From Arthrobacter_H sp030452125 (GTDB taxonomy: Bacteria > Actinomycetota > Actinomycetes > Actinomycetales > Micrococcaceae), in NCBI GenBank assembly GCA_052379645.1, contig JBQSYU010000006.1: DNA of 64,000 nucleotides. One strand, written 5' to 3'. The notes beneath the pieces are model-generated. The model did no database searches, was not told where the DNA came from, and saw nothing but the letters and a program-made list of their open reading frames with translations. The position numbers and the translations under genes were made by a program. Each line of letters starts with the position of its first letter. Positions within the stretch are counted from its first letter, which is position 1. This document shows positions 42,629-50,664 of this stretch, one piece after another.

Positions 42629-44272
42629 CTATATTGTCGTCCGACCGTTACTGCCCACCGGTTCCCCGGTTCCGGTCTTCGTGTCCAGGGTGAAGGTCTG
42701 CTCGAAGTACTCCCCTCCGGCGGCGACCGCACAGTGCACGACGACGGCTCCGGCTGCCAGATCTGCTGCGCTCACCGTCTGGGTCGGGGTGAAATACAGT
42801 GTCTCGGCGCCCGGCTCGAGTTCAACCGGCGGGAAGTCGCCGGCCACCTCCCCATCGAAGGTCCCGGAGAGTTCGGCCGTCACCGTTTCATCCCGAAGGT
42901 TCCTGAACCGCCCGGTGAAGGCGAGGAGGTCCCCGACCTTCACCCCGGAGGCCGGGGGCCCGTAGTTGGCGATCTGGGCCTCGCGGGTGCCCAGGATCTG
43001 CCCCTCCTCCGCGTAGCCGTGCCCGATTTCCTTCCAGGTGTGCACACCCCACTGCCCCGCTTCCGCCGGGATCGAATGCGTGGCCCCGACCGTGACCCAT
43101 TCGGTGGGCCGCCCGGGGGTGATGGAGCGCAGCACCCAGGTCAGCGCTCCGCCGTCGTCCTCGGTGAAGGTCGCCGCCGCGGCGGCGAGTGCCTCATCAC
43201 CCAACTGGTCGGCGTCGATGCGGGTGAACACCAGCTCGGTGTACCCGCAGCGTTCGTAGAAGACCCCGAGTGAGCCGTCGGCCAGCACGGCGGCCGTGGA
43301 ATAGGCCGAGCTTCCTAAGCAGAGGGTGCGCACCGGCACCCAGCTGGCCCCGGCGTCGTAGGAGGCACTGAGCACGGTCTGACGCCGCAGTGCGGTGTCC
43401 CGGTTATTGGTCGCCAGCAGGACGGACCCTCCGTCTGCGGTGGTGCGCAGGCGCAGGATGGATCCGTTGTCCCCCGGATCGGGGAGGGTGGGGATCGGTT
43501 CCAGGGCCGTGTAGCTGTGGCCGCCGTCGTGCGAGAGGGCTCCCCGGCGGGCCCCGGGCGCCCGTGAGTTCAGCAGCACGGTGCCGTCGGGCAGGCAGAG
43601 GGTCTTGTTTTCATTCGCTTCCCCCGGGGCGGGCTCACCCAGGGTCCAGGTGTCTCCGTGGTCGTCGGAGTAGGCGCTGGCGGCGCGGATGAAGCCGTTG
43701 AACAGCAGGACCATCTGTTGGATGAGTCGGCCGGCATAGGGGCCGGCGTCGAGTTGGATCCCGTTCCCGGCGGCGGCGAAGATCCCGGTCACGCCCTCGC
43801 GCTTGAGTTCCCCGGTCAGCCGCCGGTGGGACCAGGTGGCCCCGTCGTCGTCCGAGATGGACAGATCCACGTGCTGGACGTCGTCGTCCGGTTCGAGTCC
43901 TTCGACGGCTTCGAAGAACCCGGCATGGGTGCCGGCGGCATGGAAGCAGAAGATGCGTCCGGTCTGCCGGTCCACGAGCAGGCTGGGATCACCGTATCCG
44001 GTCAGGCCTTCCCCGGTGCGGATCAGCTGTTGTGGTCCCCACGTCGTACCGTGGTCGAAGCTGCGGCGCACGAGCAGGTCGATGGTGTTGGGTAGGTCAT
44101 CGAGATTGGGTCGGCCGTCATAGGCGGCCAGTACCGTTCCCGAGGTACTCACGGCGAGCGCGGGGATCCGGTACTGCCGGTAGCCGCCGTGGCCCCGGGC
44201 CGCCAGGACGTGTTCGGTGGGCTCGTGCGTGGGCGTGGTGGACGGGTCGGCGCGGGGATCAGGAGGAAGCAC
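42629..44272 (-). CDS. Exo-alpha-sialidase (GH33), apparently non-secreted
   Basis: 547-residue sialidase. The propeller opens with QYRIPALAVS (RIP motif, about residue 33) and has Asp-box-like motifs SFDHGTTWG, SDDDGATWS, SDDHGDTWT, SHDGGHSYT and SYDAGASWV. The catalytic region is SAYSTAAVLADGSLGVFYERCG. A C-terminal beta-sandwich (about 390-540) follows. No signal peptide is seen, so it may act in the cytoplasm on imported sialosides, in contrast to the secreted enzyme at 19856. GTG 44272 is preceded by TAGAGC six bases away, an imperfect leaderless -10. Confidence 0.88.
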   Translation of the reverse strand: MLPPDPRADPSTTPTHEPTEHVLAARGHGGYRQYRIPALAVSTSGTVLAAYDGRPNLDDLPNTIDLLVRRSFDHGTTWGPQQLIRTGEGLTGYGDPSLLVDRQTGRIFCFHAAGTHAGFFEAVEGLEPDDDVQHVDLSISDDDGATWSHRRLTGELKREGVTGIFAAAGNGIQLDAGPYAGRLIQQMVLLFNGFIRAASAYSDDHGDTWTLGEPAPGEANENKTLCLPDGTVLLNSRAPGARRGALSHDGGHSYTALEPIPTLPDPGDNGSILRLRTTADGGSVLLATNNRDTALRRQTVLSASYDAGASWVPVRTLCLGSSAYSTAAVLADGSLGVFYERCGYTELVFTRIDADQLGDEALAAAAATFTEDDGGALTWVLRSITPGRPTEWVTVGATHSIPAEAGQWGVHTWKEIGHGYAEEGQILGTREAQIANYGPPASGVKVGDLLAFTGRFRNLRDETVTAELSGTFDGEVAGDFPPVELEPGAETLYFTPTQTVSAADLAAGAVVVHCAVAAGGEYFEQTFTLDTKTGTGEPVGSNGRTTI

Positions 44273-44361
44273 ATCCCAGCTCTACACGGTGTGCCGGGCA
44301 ACGGCCAATGATGACCTCCCCTGGGATACGGTGGGCAAAACAAAAACCATCGGGGGGACGC

Positions 44362-44799
44362 GTGCCAGTCAGGATCAGAACCATCATGCCGCTCATTGCG
44401 GTCGGCGCCCTGCTGACCGGCTGCGGCGCGGGGGCCACGGCACCTGGAAGTTCGGCGCCCCCGGAATCCGCCGCCGCATCCTCCCCATCCGTGGTTTCGG
44501 AGGACTGTTCGGCGTTGCAGGACCGATTCGCCGCCGGCGATCTCCCGCAGGAATTCTACGACGGCGTGGATCAGGGCGTGCGGGTCGTGGAGACCACCAG
44601 CGGGACGATCCTCCAGGACGGCCCGCTCACCTCGGAGGCCGCCCAGGATCCCGATGCCTCCCCGTCCGCCGCCGAATACCCGGACCGGGTGGAGCCGGAC
44701 CCCGACTGGCCGAAGGATTCCGTGGTCTTCATCGATCCCGCCAGCGGCGACGTCGTGAAGGCCATCGATGTCCCCGATGAACTGACGTGCGCCCCGTAG
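44362..44799 (+). CDS. Small hypothetical lipoprotein
   Basis: 145-residue secreted lipoprotein: GTG 44362 after a GGGGGGA ribosome site, then a signal peptide ending GALLTGCGAG, a low-complexity Ala/Pro/Ser linker and an acidic domain containing FIDPASGDVVKAIDVP. No family recognised. A TACGGT at 44327-44332 may be its -10. It is convergent with the ArsR-like gene. Confidence 0.7.
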   Translation: MPVRIRTIMPLIAVGALLTGCGAGATAPGSSAPPESAAASSPSVVSEDCSALQDRFAAGDLPQEFYDGVDQGVRVVETTSGTILQDGPLTSEAAQDPDASPSAAEYPDRVEPDPDWPKDSVVFIDPASGDVVKAIDVPDELTCAP

Positions 44800-44811
44800 A
44801 CCTGCCGGGCG

Positions 44812-45477
44812 CTACTCCGCAGCCAATCTGACGCAGCATCCGCAGGGCGCGCTGGGTTCCACCCGTTCGGTGCGCCGATCCGATTCCAGCGTCTCCAAGG
44901 CCCCGCAGATCAGCTCCTGGTTGATTCCGCACACCGTGTCGGTATGCCGGTTGGCCAGGGAGTGAAACGGACAGTTGGTCAGATCCGTGGTCCCGTCTTG
45001 ACGATCCTCTGGCCGGTAGCCGTTCGCGGCGAGAAAAGCCTGCACATCCGCTTGGCCGGCCGCCAGGCGGCGCCCCGCCGCGCGCGCGGCTTCGGGCAGG
45101 TGCTCGTCCAACGACCGGCCGTCGGCACGGGAGGCGTCGATCGCCTCGGCCATGATGTCGGCGGCGACGGTATATTCGCGCTGCGGGACACTGGCGGACA
45201 CCTCAGTCCGGGTCGCCCGGTAGACCTTGGAGGGCCTGCCGGAACCGGGGCCCGTGGCCCCATTCAACCGACGGAATTCCACCGTGAGCAGCCCCTGTTC
45301 GGCGAGCCGATCCAATTGGAAGGCCGCAGCATGGCGGGCCAAGCCCAGTTCCCGGGCGACCTCGTCGCGCCCCACTGATTCCCGGCTGCGCGACACCAAC
45401 TCGTAAATCGAAGCGCGTAGGGGGTCCGCGACGGTGGCGATGTCCTGCAGGGAACGATGGCGCGATACGGGTCTCAT
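44812..45477 (-). CDS. HTH regulator with Cys-rich C-terminus (SufR-like)
   Basis: 221-residue regulator: N-terminal winged HTH of ArsR/DeoR type (REVARELGLARHAAAFQLDRL, residues 35-60), then a helical dimer region and a C-terminal Cys set: NCPFHSLANRH, TVCGINQELICG and CGCCVRL. This spacing resembles SufR-type Fe-S-sensing repressors of actinobacteria, so it may respond to iron-sulfur or redox status. Transcription is leaderless (TAGACT, six bases, ATG). It is divergent from a DoxX-like gene with two matching inverted repeats between. Confidence 0.85.
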   Translation of the reverse strand: MRPVSRHRSLQDIATVADPLRASIYELVSRSRESVGRDEVARELGLARHAAAFQLDRLAEQGLLTVEFRRLNGATGPGSGRPSKVYRATRTEVSASVPQREYTVAADIMAEAIDASRADGRSLDEHLPEAARAAGRRLAAGQADVQAFLAANGYRPEDRQDGTTDLTNCPFHSLANRHTDTVCGINQELICGALETLESDRRTERVEPSAPCGCCVRLAAE

Positions 45478-45483
45478 GACGTC

Positions 45484-45489
45484 AGTCTA
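45484..45489 (-). promoter_or_regulatory. -10 box of leaderless promoter (TAGACT)
   Basis: On the minus strand TAGACT is followed by GACGTC and then ATG 45477. Confidence 0.6.
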
Positions 45490-45490
45490 C

Positions 45491-45557
45491 TTCTAAAACG
45501 AATATGTATTGATTTAGAGTACCGACGGTTCTAATGTGAGTTATCTCTACTTTAGAA
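45491..45557. promoter_or_regulatory. Two TTCTAAA/TTTAGAA inverted repeats (candidate operators)
   Basis: In the 91-base divergent region TCTAAA (45492-45497) faces TTTAGA (45513-45518), and TTCTAA (45529-45534) faces TTAGAA (45552-45557). Half-site centres are about 22-23 bases apart in both pairs, close to two helix turns. One pair abuts each gene, fitting control of both directions by the adjacent Cys-rich regulator. Confidence 0.55.
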
Positions 45558-45568
45558 AGGTTCCCGTC

Positions 45569-45994
45569 ATGACCACCCATCTCGCCCCGGAGGGCACCCG
45601 GCAACACAGCCGTGCCACGCATCAGGCCTTCCTCCTGCTGCGGACCATCTTCACCATCGCGCCGATCATCTTCGGTATCGACAAGTTCACCAACGTGCTC
45701 ACCGATTGGACGCATTACCTGGCCCCCATCGCCACCGACATCGTCCCGGTCAGCCCGGAGGTCTTCATGTACGGGGTCGGCATCGTGGAGATCGCCGCAG
45801 GCATTCTGGTCGCACTGCGGCCACGCATCGGTTCGCTGGTCATCGTCGCCTGGCTGGCCGGCATCATCGTGAACCTCCTGCTGCTCCCCGGGTTCTTCGA
45901 TGTGGGGCTGCGGGACTTCGGCCTTCTGGTGGCCGCCTTGGCGCTAAACCGCCTGGCCAGTAGCGAGGCCGTGGCCCATCCGAGGAAGGCATAA
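45569..45994 (+). CDS. DoxX-like membrane protein
   Basis: 141-residue integral membrane protein with four hydrophobic helices, including FIFGIDKF-like IIFGIDKFTNVLTDW and PEVFMYGVGIVEIAAGILVAL, characteristic of DoxX-like small membrane proteins. Role unknown; its control by a Fe-S-type regulator suggests a redox or iron response. AAAGG precedes ATG 45569. Confidence 0.75.
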   Translation: MTTHLAPEGTRQHSRATHQAFLLLRTIFTIAPIIFGIDKFTNVLTDWTHYLAPIATDIVPVSPEVFMYGVGIVEIAAGILVALRPRIGSLVIVAWLAGIIVNLLLLPGFFDVGLRDFGLLVAALALNRLASSEAVAHPRKA

Positions 45995-46002
45995 CGCCGA
46001 AA

Positions 46003-46041
46003 CCAGCGCGGGACCCGGCTCCACGGCGGGAACCGCGCTGG
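46003..46041. terminator. Hairpin between DoxX-like gene and gamma-glutamyltransferase
   Basis: CCAGCGCGG / CCGCGCTGG, a perfect 9-bp stem with a 21-base loop, between convergent genes. There is no T-run, so it could be a Rho-assisted or bidirectional terminator. Confidence 0.5.
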
Positions 46042-46068
46042 ACGCGGTCCGGCACCCACACCTGCCCA

Positions 46069-47889
46069 TCAGCGTCCTGCGGCGTAGCCCTGGGCCCCAC
46101 GGGGATTCGCTGCCGCCGCGAGTTGACCTGTCGCTGGATCCCGGACGACGACGGACAGCCGTCCCAGCGCCCAGTCACCGGCCCGGGTCACCACATGGCC
46201 ACGGGCTTCAAGCCCGGCGATCACCGCTTCGCCCAGCCGGTCCTCCACCACGGCCCCACCCGGAGCCCAGGTCCGCGGCCAAAAAGAACCGGGAATTGAG
46301 GTGGTGTGCAGCGCCGGGGCGTCGATCGCCTGCTGCGGGGTGTACCCACCGACGATGGTGCGCAATAGGTAGAGCAGCTGCCACTGATCCTGCTGGTCCC
46401 CTCCCGGCGAGCCCACTGCCGCCACCGGCTGACCGCCCTTGAAGACCAGGGTGGGGGTCAACGTGGTGCGCGGGCGTTTCCCGGGAGACAGGGTGGACGG
46501 AGAGCCTGCCTGTAGCCAGGTCATTTGCAGCCGGGTGCCCAGGCAGAATCCCAGCGCGGGGACGTTCGGCGAGGATTGCAGCCAGCCACCCGAGGGGGTA
46601 GCCGACACCATGTTCCCCCACCGGTCCACCACATCCAGATGACAGGTGTCCCCTCGGGTTTCCCCGCTGGGGCGGACCGTCGGTTCCCCGACGCCGGCGA
46701 AACCGGTCTTGGCGCCGTCGGCCCGGGCCGGGGACGGTTCCTCGGTGCGTAGGTCGGGCCGAAACGGCGTGTGCCCGGGGACGGTTCCCGGTCGGAAGTC
46801 ATGGCTGGCCCGTTCGGTGATCAAGCCGCGGCGTTCGGCAGCATAGTCGGCACCCAGCAGGTACTCCAGCGGGACATCGGTGTCCCCGAAATAGGCTTCC
46901 CGGTCGGCCATCGCCAGCTTCAGGGCCTCCAGGATGGTGTGGGCGCCGAGTTCGGTGGACGGGTCCAGGTAGTCGTCGTCGTACCCCTCGAGGATGGCCA
47001 GGGCCAACAGCAGTGCCGGGCCCTGCCCCCAGGGTCCGGTCTTGGCGATGGTGTGTCCGCGAAAGACGACGGTGGCCGCCGGTTCGTAGCCGGCCCGGAA
47101 CCCGTCGACGTCGGCGGCCGTCATCACCGCGGCATGGTCGGTCCCGGAGGAATGCCGGTGGGGTGTCGCGAGGAAGGCCTCCGCCTCGGTGCCGACGGTA
47201 TGCGCCCAGAGCCCACGGGCGGCATCGATTCCAGCGGCCCGGCCGCCGTCCGCTGCGGTAGTTGTCGCCGTCCGTGCCAGGGATCCGAGCAGCTGCGCAT
47301 ACGTCGGGTTGTAGAGCATCGACCCTTCGGCCGGCGGCTCCCCCTCCGGGAGCCACTGCCGGGCCGAGCTGGGCCAATGGTCGGTGAACAGGTCGGCGAC
47401 CGTGGCGATGGTGTCGCACACGCGCGGCAGGATCCGGTGCCCGTCCCGGGCCTGGTCGATGGCATAGGCCAGCACGTCGGCCAGGTTCCAGCTGCCGTGG
47501 TCACGCAGCAGCAGCAACCAGGCGTCCACCGCCCCGGGGACCGCCGCCGCCAGGGCCCCGGCCCCGGGCACCAGATCCAGGCCTTCGGCACGGTAATGCT
47601 CCACGGTGGCCGCCGCCGGTGCCGGCCCCTGGCCCATCAGCACGACGGGCTCGCCCGGGCGTTCAGCAGTGGCGAAGAGCGCGGTCATATCGCCGCCGGG
47701 GCCGTTCAAATGCGGTTCGACGACGTGGAGCACGAAGCCGGCGGCCACGGCGGCATCGAAGGCGTTGCCCCCGCGTTCGAGGACCGATTGGGCGCAGGCG
47801 GTGGCCAGCCAGTGGGTGGAGGCGCTCATGCCGAAGCTGCCGTACAGGGTCGGGCGGGTGGTGAAGGATTCCGGTGCGGTGTAGGTCAC
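46069..47889 (-). CDS. Gamma-glutamyltransferase family protein
   Basis: 606-residue Ntn-hydrolase precursor that would cleave gamma-glutamyl bonds (glutathione or gamma-glutamyl peptides). The self-processing site is GDTCHLDVVDRWGNMVSATPSGG, with Thr as new N-terminal nucleophile; NAFDAAVAAGFVLHVVEPHLNGPGGD is the conserved early motif. No signal peptide is seen. GTG 47889 is chosen because TACAGT lies six bases upstream (leaderless); the open frame continuing upstream overlaps the divergent hydrolase gene and is not coding. Confidence 0.88.
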   Translation of the reverse strand: MTYTAPESFTTRPTLYGSFGMSASTHWLATACAQSVLERGGNAFDAAVAAGFVLHVVEPHLNGPGGDMTALFATAERPGEPVVLMGQGPAPAAATVEHYRAEGLDLVPGAGALAAAVPGAVDAWLLLLRDHGSWNLADVLAYAIDQARDGHRILPRVCDTIATVADLFTDHWPSSARQWLPEGEPPAEGSMLYNPTYAQLLGSLARTATTTAADGGRAAGIDAARGLWAHTVGTEAEAFLATPHRHSSGTDHAAVMTAADVDGFRAGYEPAATVVFRGHTIAKTGPWGQGPALLLALAILEGYDDDYLDPSTELGAHTILEALKLAMADREAYFGDTDVPLEYLLGADYAAERRGLITERASHDFRPGTVPGHTPFRPDLRTEEPSPARADGAKTGFAGVGEPTVRPSGETRGDTCHLDVVDRWGNMVSATPSGGWLQSSPNVPALGFCLGTRLQMTWLQAGSPSTLSPGKRPRTTLTPTLVFKGGQPVAAVGSPGGDQQDQWQLLYLLRTIVGGYTPQQAIDAPALHTTSIPGSFWPRTWAPGGAVVEDRLGEAVIAGLEARGHVVTRAGDWALGRLSVVVRDPATGQLAAAANPRGAQGYAAGR

Positions 47890-47895
47890 ACCCCT

Positions 47896-47901
47896 ACTGT
47901 A
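47896..47901 (-). promoter_or_regulatory. -10 box of leaderless promoter (TACAGT)
   Basis: TACAGT, six bases, then GTG 47889 on the minus strand. It is paired with the TAGGCT box of the divergent hydrolase gene within 63 bases. Confidence 0.6.
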
Positions 47902-47940
47902 GGTTCCCGCAGCTGGAGGGAGGCCCCCGGTCAGTCGTTG

Positions 47941-47946
47941 TAGGCT
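47941..47946 (+). promoter_or_regulatory. -10 box of leaderless promoter (TAGGCT)
   Basis: TAGGCT, six bases, then ATG 47953. Confidence 0.6.
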
Positions 47947-47952
47947 GCGGAC

Positions 47953-49041
47953 ATGACGACGTGGGTTCCCGATGTGTTGGGGCCGGGGTTCGAGCAGCTC
48001 ACCTTGGAGCTGCCCTCGGGCGAGGTGGCCACCCTGGTGAGGTATGGCGGGGGCATCCAGGACTGGAACGTCCCGGAACTGTCCGGGGTCGACGTCCTGT
48101 ACATCCACGGGTGGTCCGACTACTTCTTCCAACGTGAGCTCGCGGAGTTCTGGCATCGGGCCGGGGCCCGCTTCTTCGCCATCGATCTGCGCCACTACGG
48201 GCGCAGCCTCCGCCAGGGGTCCACCCCGGGGTACATCACCAGCCTCGACGAGTACGACGAGGAGATCACCGCGGCGCTGGAGGCCATGGGTCGCGATTCG
48301 GCGTCCACGACCCCGTTGTTGTTGATGGGTCATTCCACCGGTGGCCTGACGGCCACGCTGTGGGCCGCCCGCCATCCGCAGCAGGTCGACGCCCTGGTCC
48401 TGAATTCCCCGTGGCTGGAGTTCCAGGGACGGGATATCGGCCGGGCCATGATGGCCCCGTTGATGCACGCCGGGTCGTGGCTGCGCCCGGCGGCCTCTTT
48501 GCCGACCATCGATCCGGGGATCTACACCCGGGCCGTCTCCAGCCAGTTCGACGGCGAATGGGACTACAACCTTCAATGGCGGCCCGAACGCGGGTTCCCG
48601 CTGACCCGGGCCTTCCTCAATGCCGTCTTTGAGGGCCAGGCCACCGTGGCCGACGGCCTGGACCTGGAGATCCCGGTCCTGGTCCTGCTTTCATCCAGGA
48701 GCTACCTGCAGCCGCGCTGGTCCGTCGAGGCCACCACCGCCGACGTCGCCCTGAACGTCGACGTCGTGGCCGAACGCGCGTCGTCCCTGGGCAGCGATGT
48801 CACCATCCGACGCATCCAGGACGCCTTCCACGACATCTTCCTCTCCCCCGCGCCCGTCCGTGCGCCGGCCTATGGGCTCATGGGCGGTTGGGCGCAGGAG
48901 GCACTGGACAGCACCAATGAATTGTGGGCCGCCCGCATCCAAGGGGCCGAGGAGCCCCGGGTCCCTCATCGTTCCGCGTGGAAGGATTTTGTCGCCGGCC
49001 TTCGCGAGCTGGTCCGCGATGCCGGCACCGGGCGGCGCTGA
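47953..49041 (+). CDS. Alpha/beta hydrolase (serine aminopeptidase S33 / lysophospholipase-like)
   Basis: 362-residue alpha/beta hydrolase. The oxyanion region is YIHGWSDYFF near residue 53, the nucleophile elbow is LLMGHSTGGL with Ser near residue 122, and the last His is in DAFHDIFLS. Monoacylglycerol lipase-like proteins share this layout. Substrate unknown. Leaderless, divergent from the gamma-glutamyltransferase. Confidence 0.85.
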   Translation: MTTWVPDVLGPGFEQLTLELPSGEVATLVRYGGGIQDWNVPELSGVDVLYIHGWSDYFFQRELAEFWHRAGARFFAIDLRHYGRSLRQGSTPGYITSLDEYDEEITAALEAMGRDSASTTPLLLMGHSTGGLTATLWAARHPQQVDALVLNSPWLEFQGRDIGRAMMAPLMHAGSWLRPAASLPTIDPGIYTRAVSSQFDGEWDYNLQWRPERGFPLTRAFLNAVFEGQATVADGLDLEIPVLVLLSSRSYLQPRWSVEATTADVALNVDVVAERASSLGSDVTIRRIQDAFHDIFLSPAPVRAPAYGLMGGWAQEALDSTNELWAARIQGAEEPRVPHRSAWKDFVAGLRELVRDAGTGRR

Positions 49042-49047
49042 GACGTC

Positions 49048-49488
49048 TCAATCGTGCTGCTGCGGGTTCCCTTCGGGCACCGCGACTTCGGGCCGGAACC
49101 GGCCCGTGGAAAAGGCCATTCCCACGGCTCCGATGGCCAGGGGGATGAAGGGTGTGGCCAGGCTACTTTCCTGCACACCGGGCGACCACGCCCACACGAC
49201 GACGGCCACCACGACGCCGGCCAGCGCGAAGTGCACGACACGGGGCAGGGGCCTCGGGGCCAGGGCGAACGCCGTGTAGGTGGAGGTCAGCAGGATCCAC
49301 GCCAGGATCAGCCAGTTCTTGGCCGCTTCCTCGGGGGCGCCGGCCATGGACCAGACGATTCCCCCGGAGATGGCCATCATCACCGCCGCATACATGCTTG
49401 CCGGCCGGTTGCTGCTGATCCAGGAGGCCCCGGTCCGTGGTCCCTGTTCCGTCACGTCCGACGTCGAGGTGGCTGGGTGTTCACTCAT
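49048..49488 (-). CDS. Hypothetical four-helix membrane protein
   Basis: 146 residues: a polar N-terminal tail of about 30 residues, then four hydrophobic segments (ASMYAAVMMAISGGIVW; NWLILAWILLTSTYTAF; VVHFALAGVVVAVVVW; FIPLAIGAVGMAF) and a polar C-terminus. No family recognised. Leaderless from TAGGGT at 49496-49501. Confidence 0.7.
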   Translation of the reverse strand: MSEHPATSTSDVTEQGPRTGASWISSNRPASMYAAVMMAISGGIVWSMAGAPEEAAKNWLILAWILLTSTYTAFALAPRPLPRVVHFALAGVVVAVVVWAWSPGVQESSLATPFIPLAIGAVGMAFSTGRFRPEVAVPEGNPQQHD

Positions 49489-49495
49489 GCCGTCG

Positions 49496-49501
49496 ACCCT
49501 A
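49496..49501 (-). promoter_or_regulatory. -10 box of leaderless promoter (TAGGGT)
   Basis: TAGGGT, seven bases, then ATG 49488 on the minus strand. Confidence 0.55.
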
Positions 49502-49536
49502 CTGCCGAGGAAGTAGAAGGTTAACCTTCGAGCGGG

Positions 49537-50616
49537 TCAGGTCAGCTCATCGAGACGGTCCCAGAAGGAAGCGCGCAAGGTCCGGCGGACCACCTGGATA
49601 TCGGTCTTCCATTCACCGATCTGCTGGGCGCAATCCTTCAGCAGCACCCGATCGATCTCCGGTGGCAACAGCGGACGGTCGGCCTGCAGCTCGGTGAGTT
49701 CGCGCTGGGTGGTGTTGACGTACCAGTTGTCCGCGACGCTGGCCCCGACTTCACCGACGGCCCGCAAAAGGGCGCTATCGCTGGCCTCGGGGGCCCCGGC
49801 CGTGGCCGCGGCGTTCTCTCGCGTGGAGGAGTGGACCAGCTGCGGTCCTGCCGATGGCACGTGGGGCAGCGGCCCGGTGTTCGGCGGGATGCGCACCGGG
49901 GACGGACCGGGCACAGGTCGCTGCGGGCGCACCGCAGGGGCCCCGGGCTTCACCGCCTGGACCGGGTCGGTTTCCAGCACGGGCCCGGATGCTTCACCCG
50001 GGGTGTCTTCCGGCATCGGATCGGCGGTGGCATGGACCCCGGGACCGGGCATGGACCCCTTGGTCACCGACCGGGTGAACATCGCCTCGAGCAACTCGGC
50101 GGGCAGCTCCGTGATGCCATCCACGCACAGGGCCAGGTGCTCGGCCACCGAGGCCAGCCCGATCCGGGTCTCGGGTTTGCGCAGTCCAATGAGCTTGACC
50201 TGCACGCCCATGTCCTGGGCCTCCTCCACGGCCTCGGCCAGGTCGTCGTCCCCGGAGACGAGGTAGACCACCGAAACGGCTCCGCTGCGGGCCAGCCCCA
50301 CCAGGTCCAGGGCCAGCCGCAGGTCCACGCCCTTCTGCTCACCGCTGTAGGAGATCCGGCCCAGCCGCACCTTCACGCCGTCGACCATGCCGATGCGCTT
50401 ATGCTGATCGGTGAACAGCCCGTCCCGGGAGGCGTCATACCAATACGTGCGCAGCATCGGCAGGGCACTGTCTTCCCGGGCAATGCCGGCAATGCCCTCC
50501 ACGAGTCGTTCGTAGTCCACCCGGAAGGCCGAACGCAGCGAAGTGCCCGCCGTATGCTGCCCGCCGACGGCCAACAGGAACCCGGCATCCACGAAGATCG
50601 CACTTTGAGTCGTCAT
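49537..50616 (-). CDS. NYN domain-containing protein
   Basis: 359-residue protein with an N-terminal NYN (PIN-like) putative RNase domain, about residues 5-170. Acidic residues are visible in IFVDAGFLL, VDLRLALDLVGLA and VYLVSGDDDLAEAVEEA, the classic LabA/DUF88 motif. A long Pro/Thr-rich linker (about 195-285) joins a small C-terminal helical domain containing WYVNTTQREL and DCAQQIGEWK, possibly an OST-HTH/LOTUS-like module. Target RNA unknown. Confidence 0.85.
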   Translation of the reverse strand: MTTQSAIFVDAGFLLAVGGQHTAGTSLRSAFRVDYERLVEGIAGIAREDSALPMLRTYWYDASRDGLFTDQHKRIGMVDGVKVRLGRISYSGEQKGVDLRLALDLVGLARSGAVSVVYLVSGDDDLAEAVEEAQDMGVQVKLIGLRKPETRIGLASVAEHLALCVDGITELPAELLEAMFTRSVTKGSMPGPGVHATADPMPEDTPGEASGPVLETDPVQAVKPGAPAVRPQRPVPGPSPVRIPPNTGPLPHVPSAGPQLVHSSTRENAAATAGAPEASDSALLRAVGEVGASVADNWYVNTTQRELTELQADRPLLPPEIDRVLLKDCAQQIGEWKTDIQVVRRTLRASFWDRLDELT

Positions 50617-50623
50617 GGGCCAT

Positions 50624-50629
50624 ATCCTA
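50624..50629 (-). promoter_or_regulatory. -10 box of leaderless promoter (TAGGAT)
   Basis: TAGGAT, seven bases, then ATG 50616 on the minus strand. Confidence 0.55.
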
Positions 50630-50664
50630 CGGGCAGCGGCCCCGGGCCCTCCCGGCCTACCCGT

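Noticed and set aside
47890..48576. 229-codon upstream extension of the gamma-glutamyltransferase frame
   Set aside because: It runs antisense through the alpha/beta hydrolase gene, and the leaderless -10 at 47896 supports GTG 47889.
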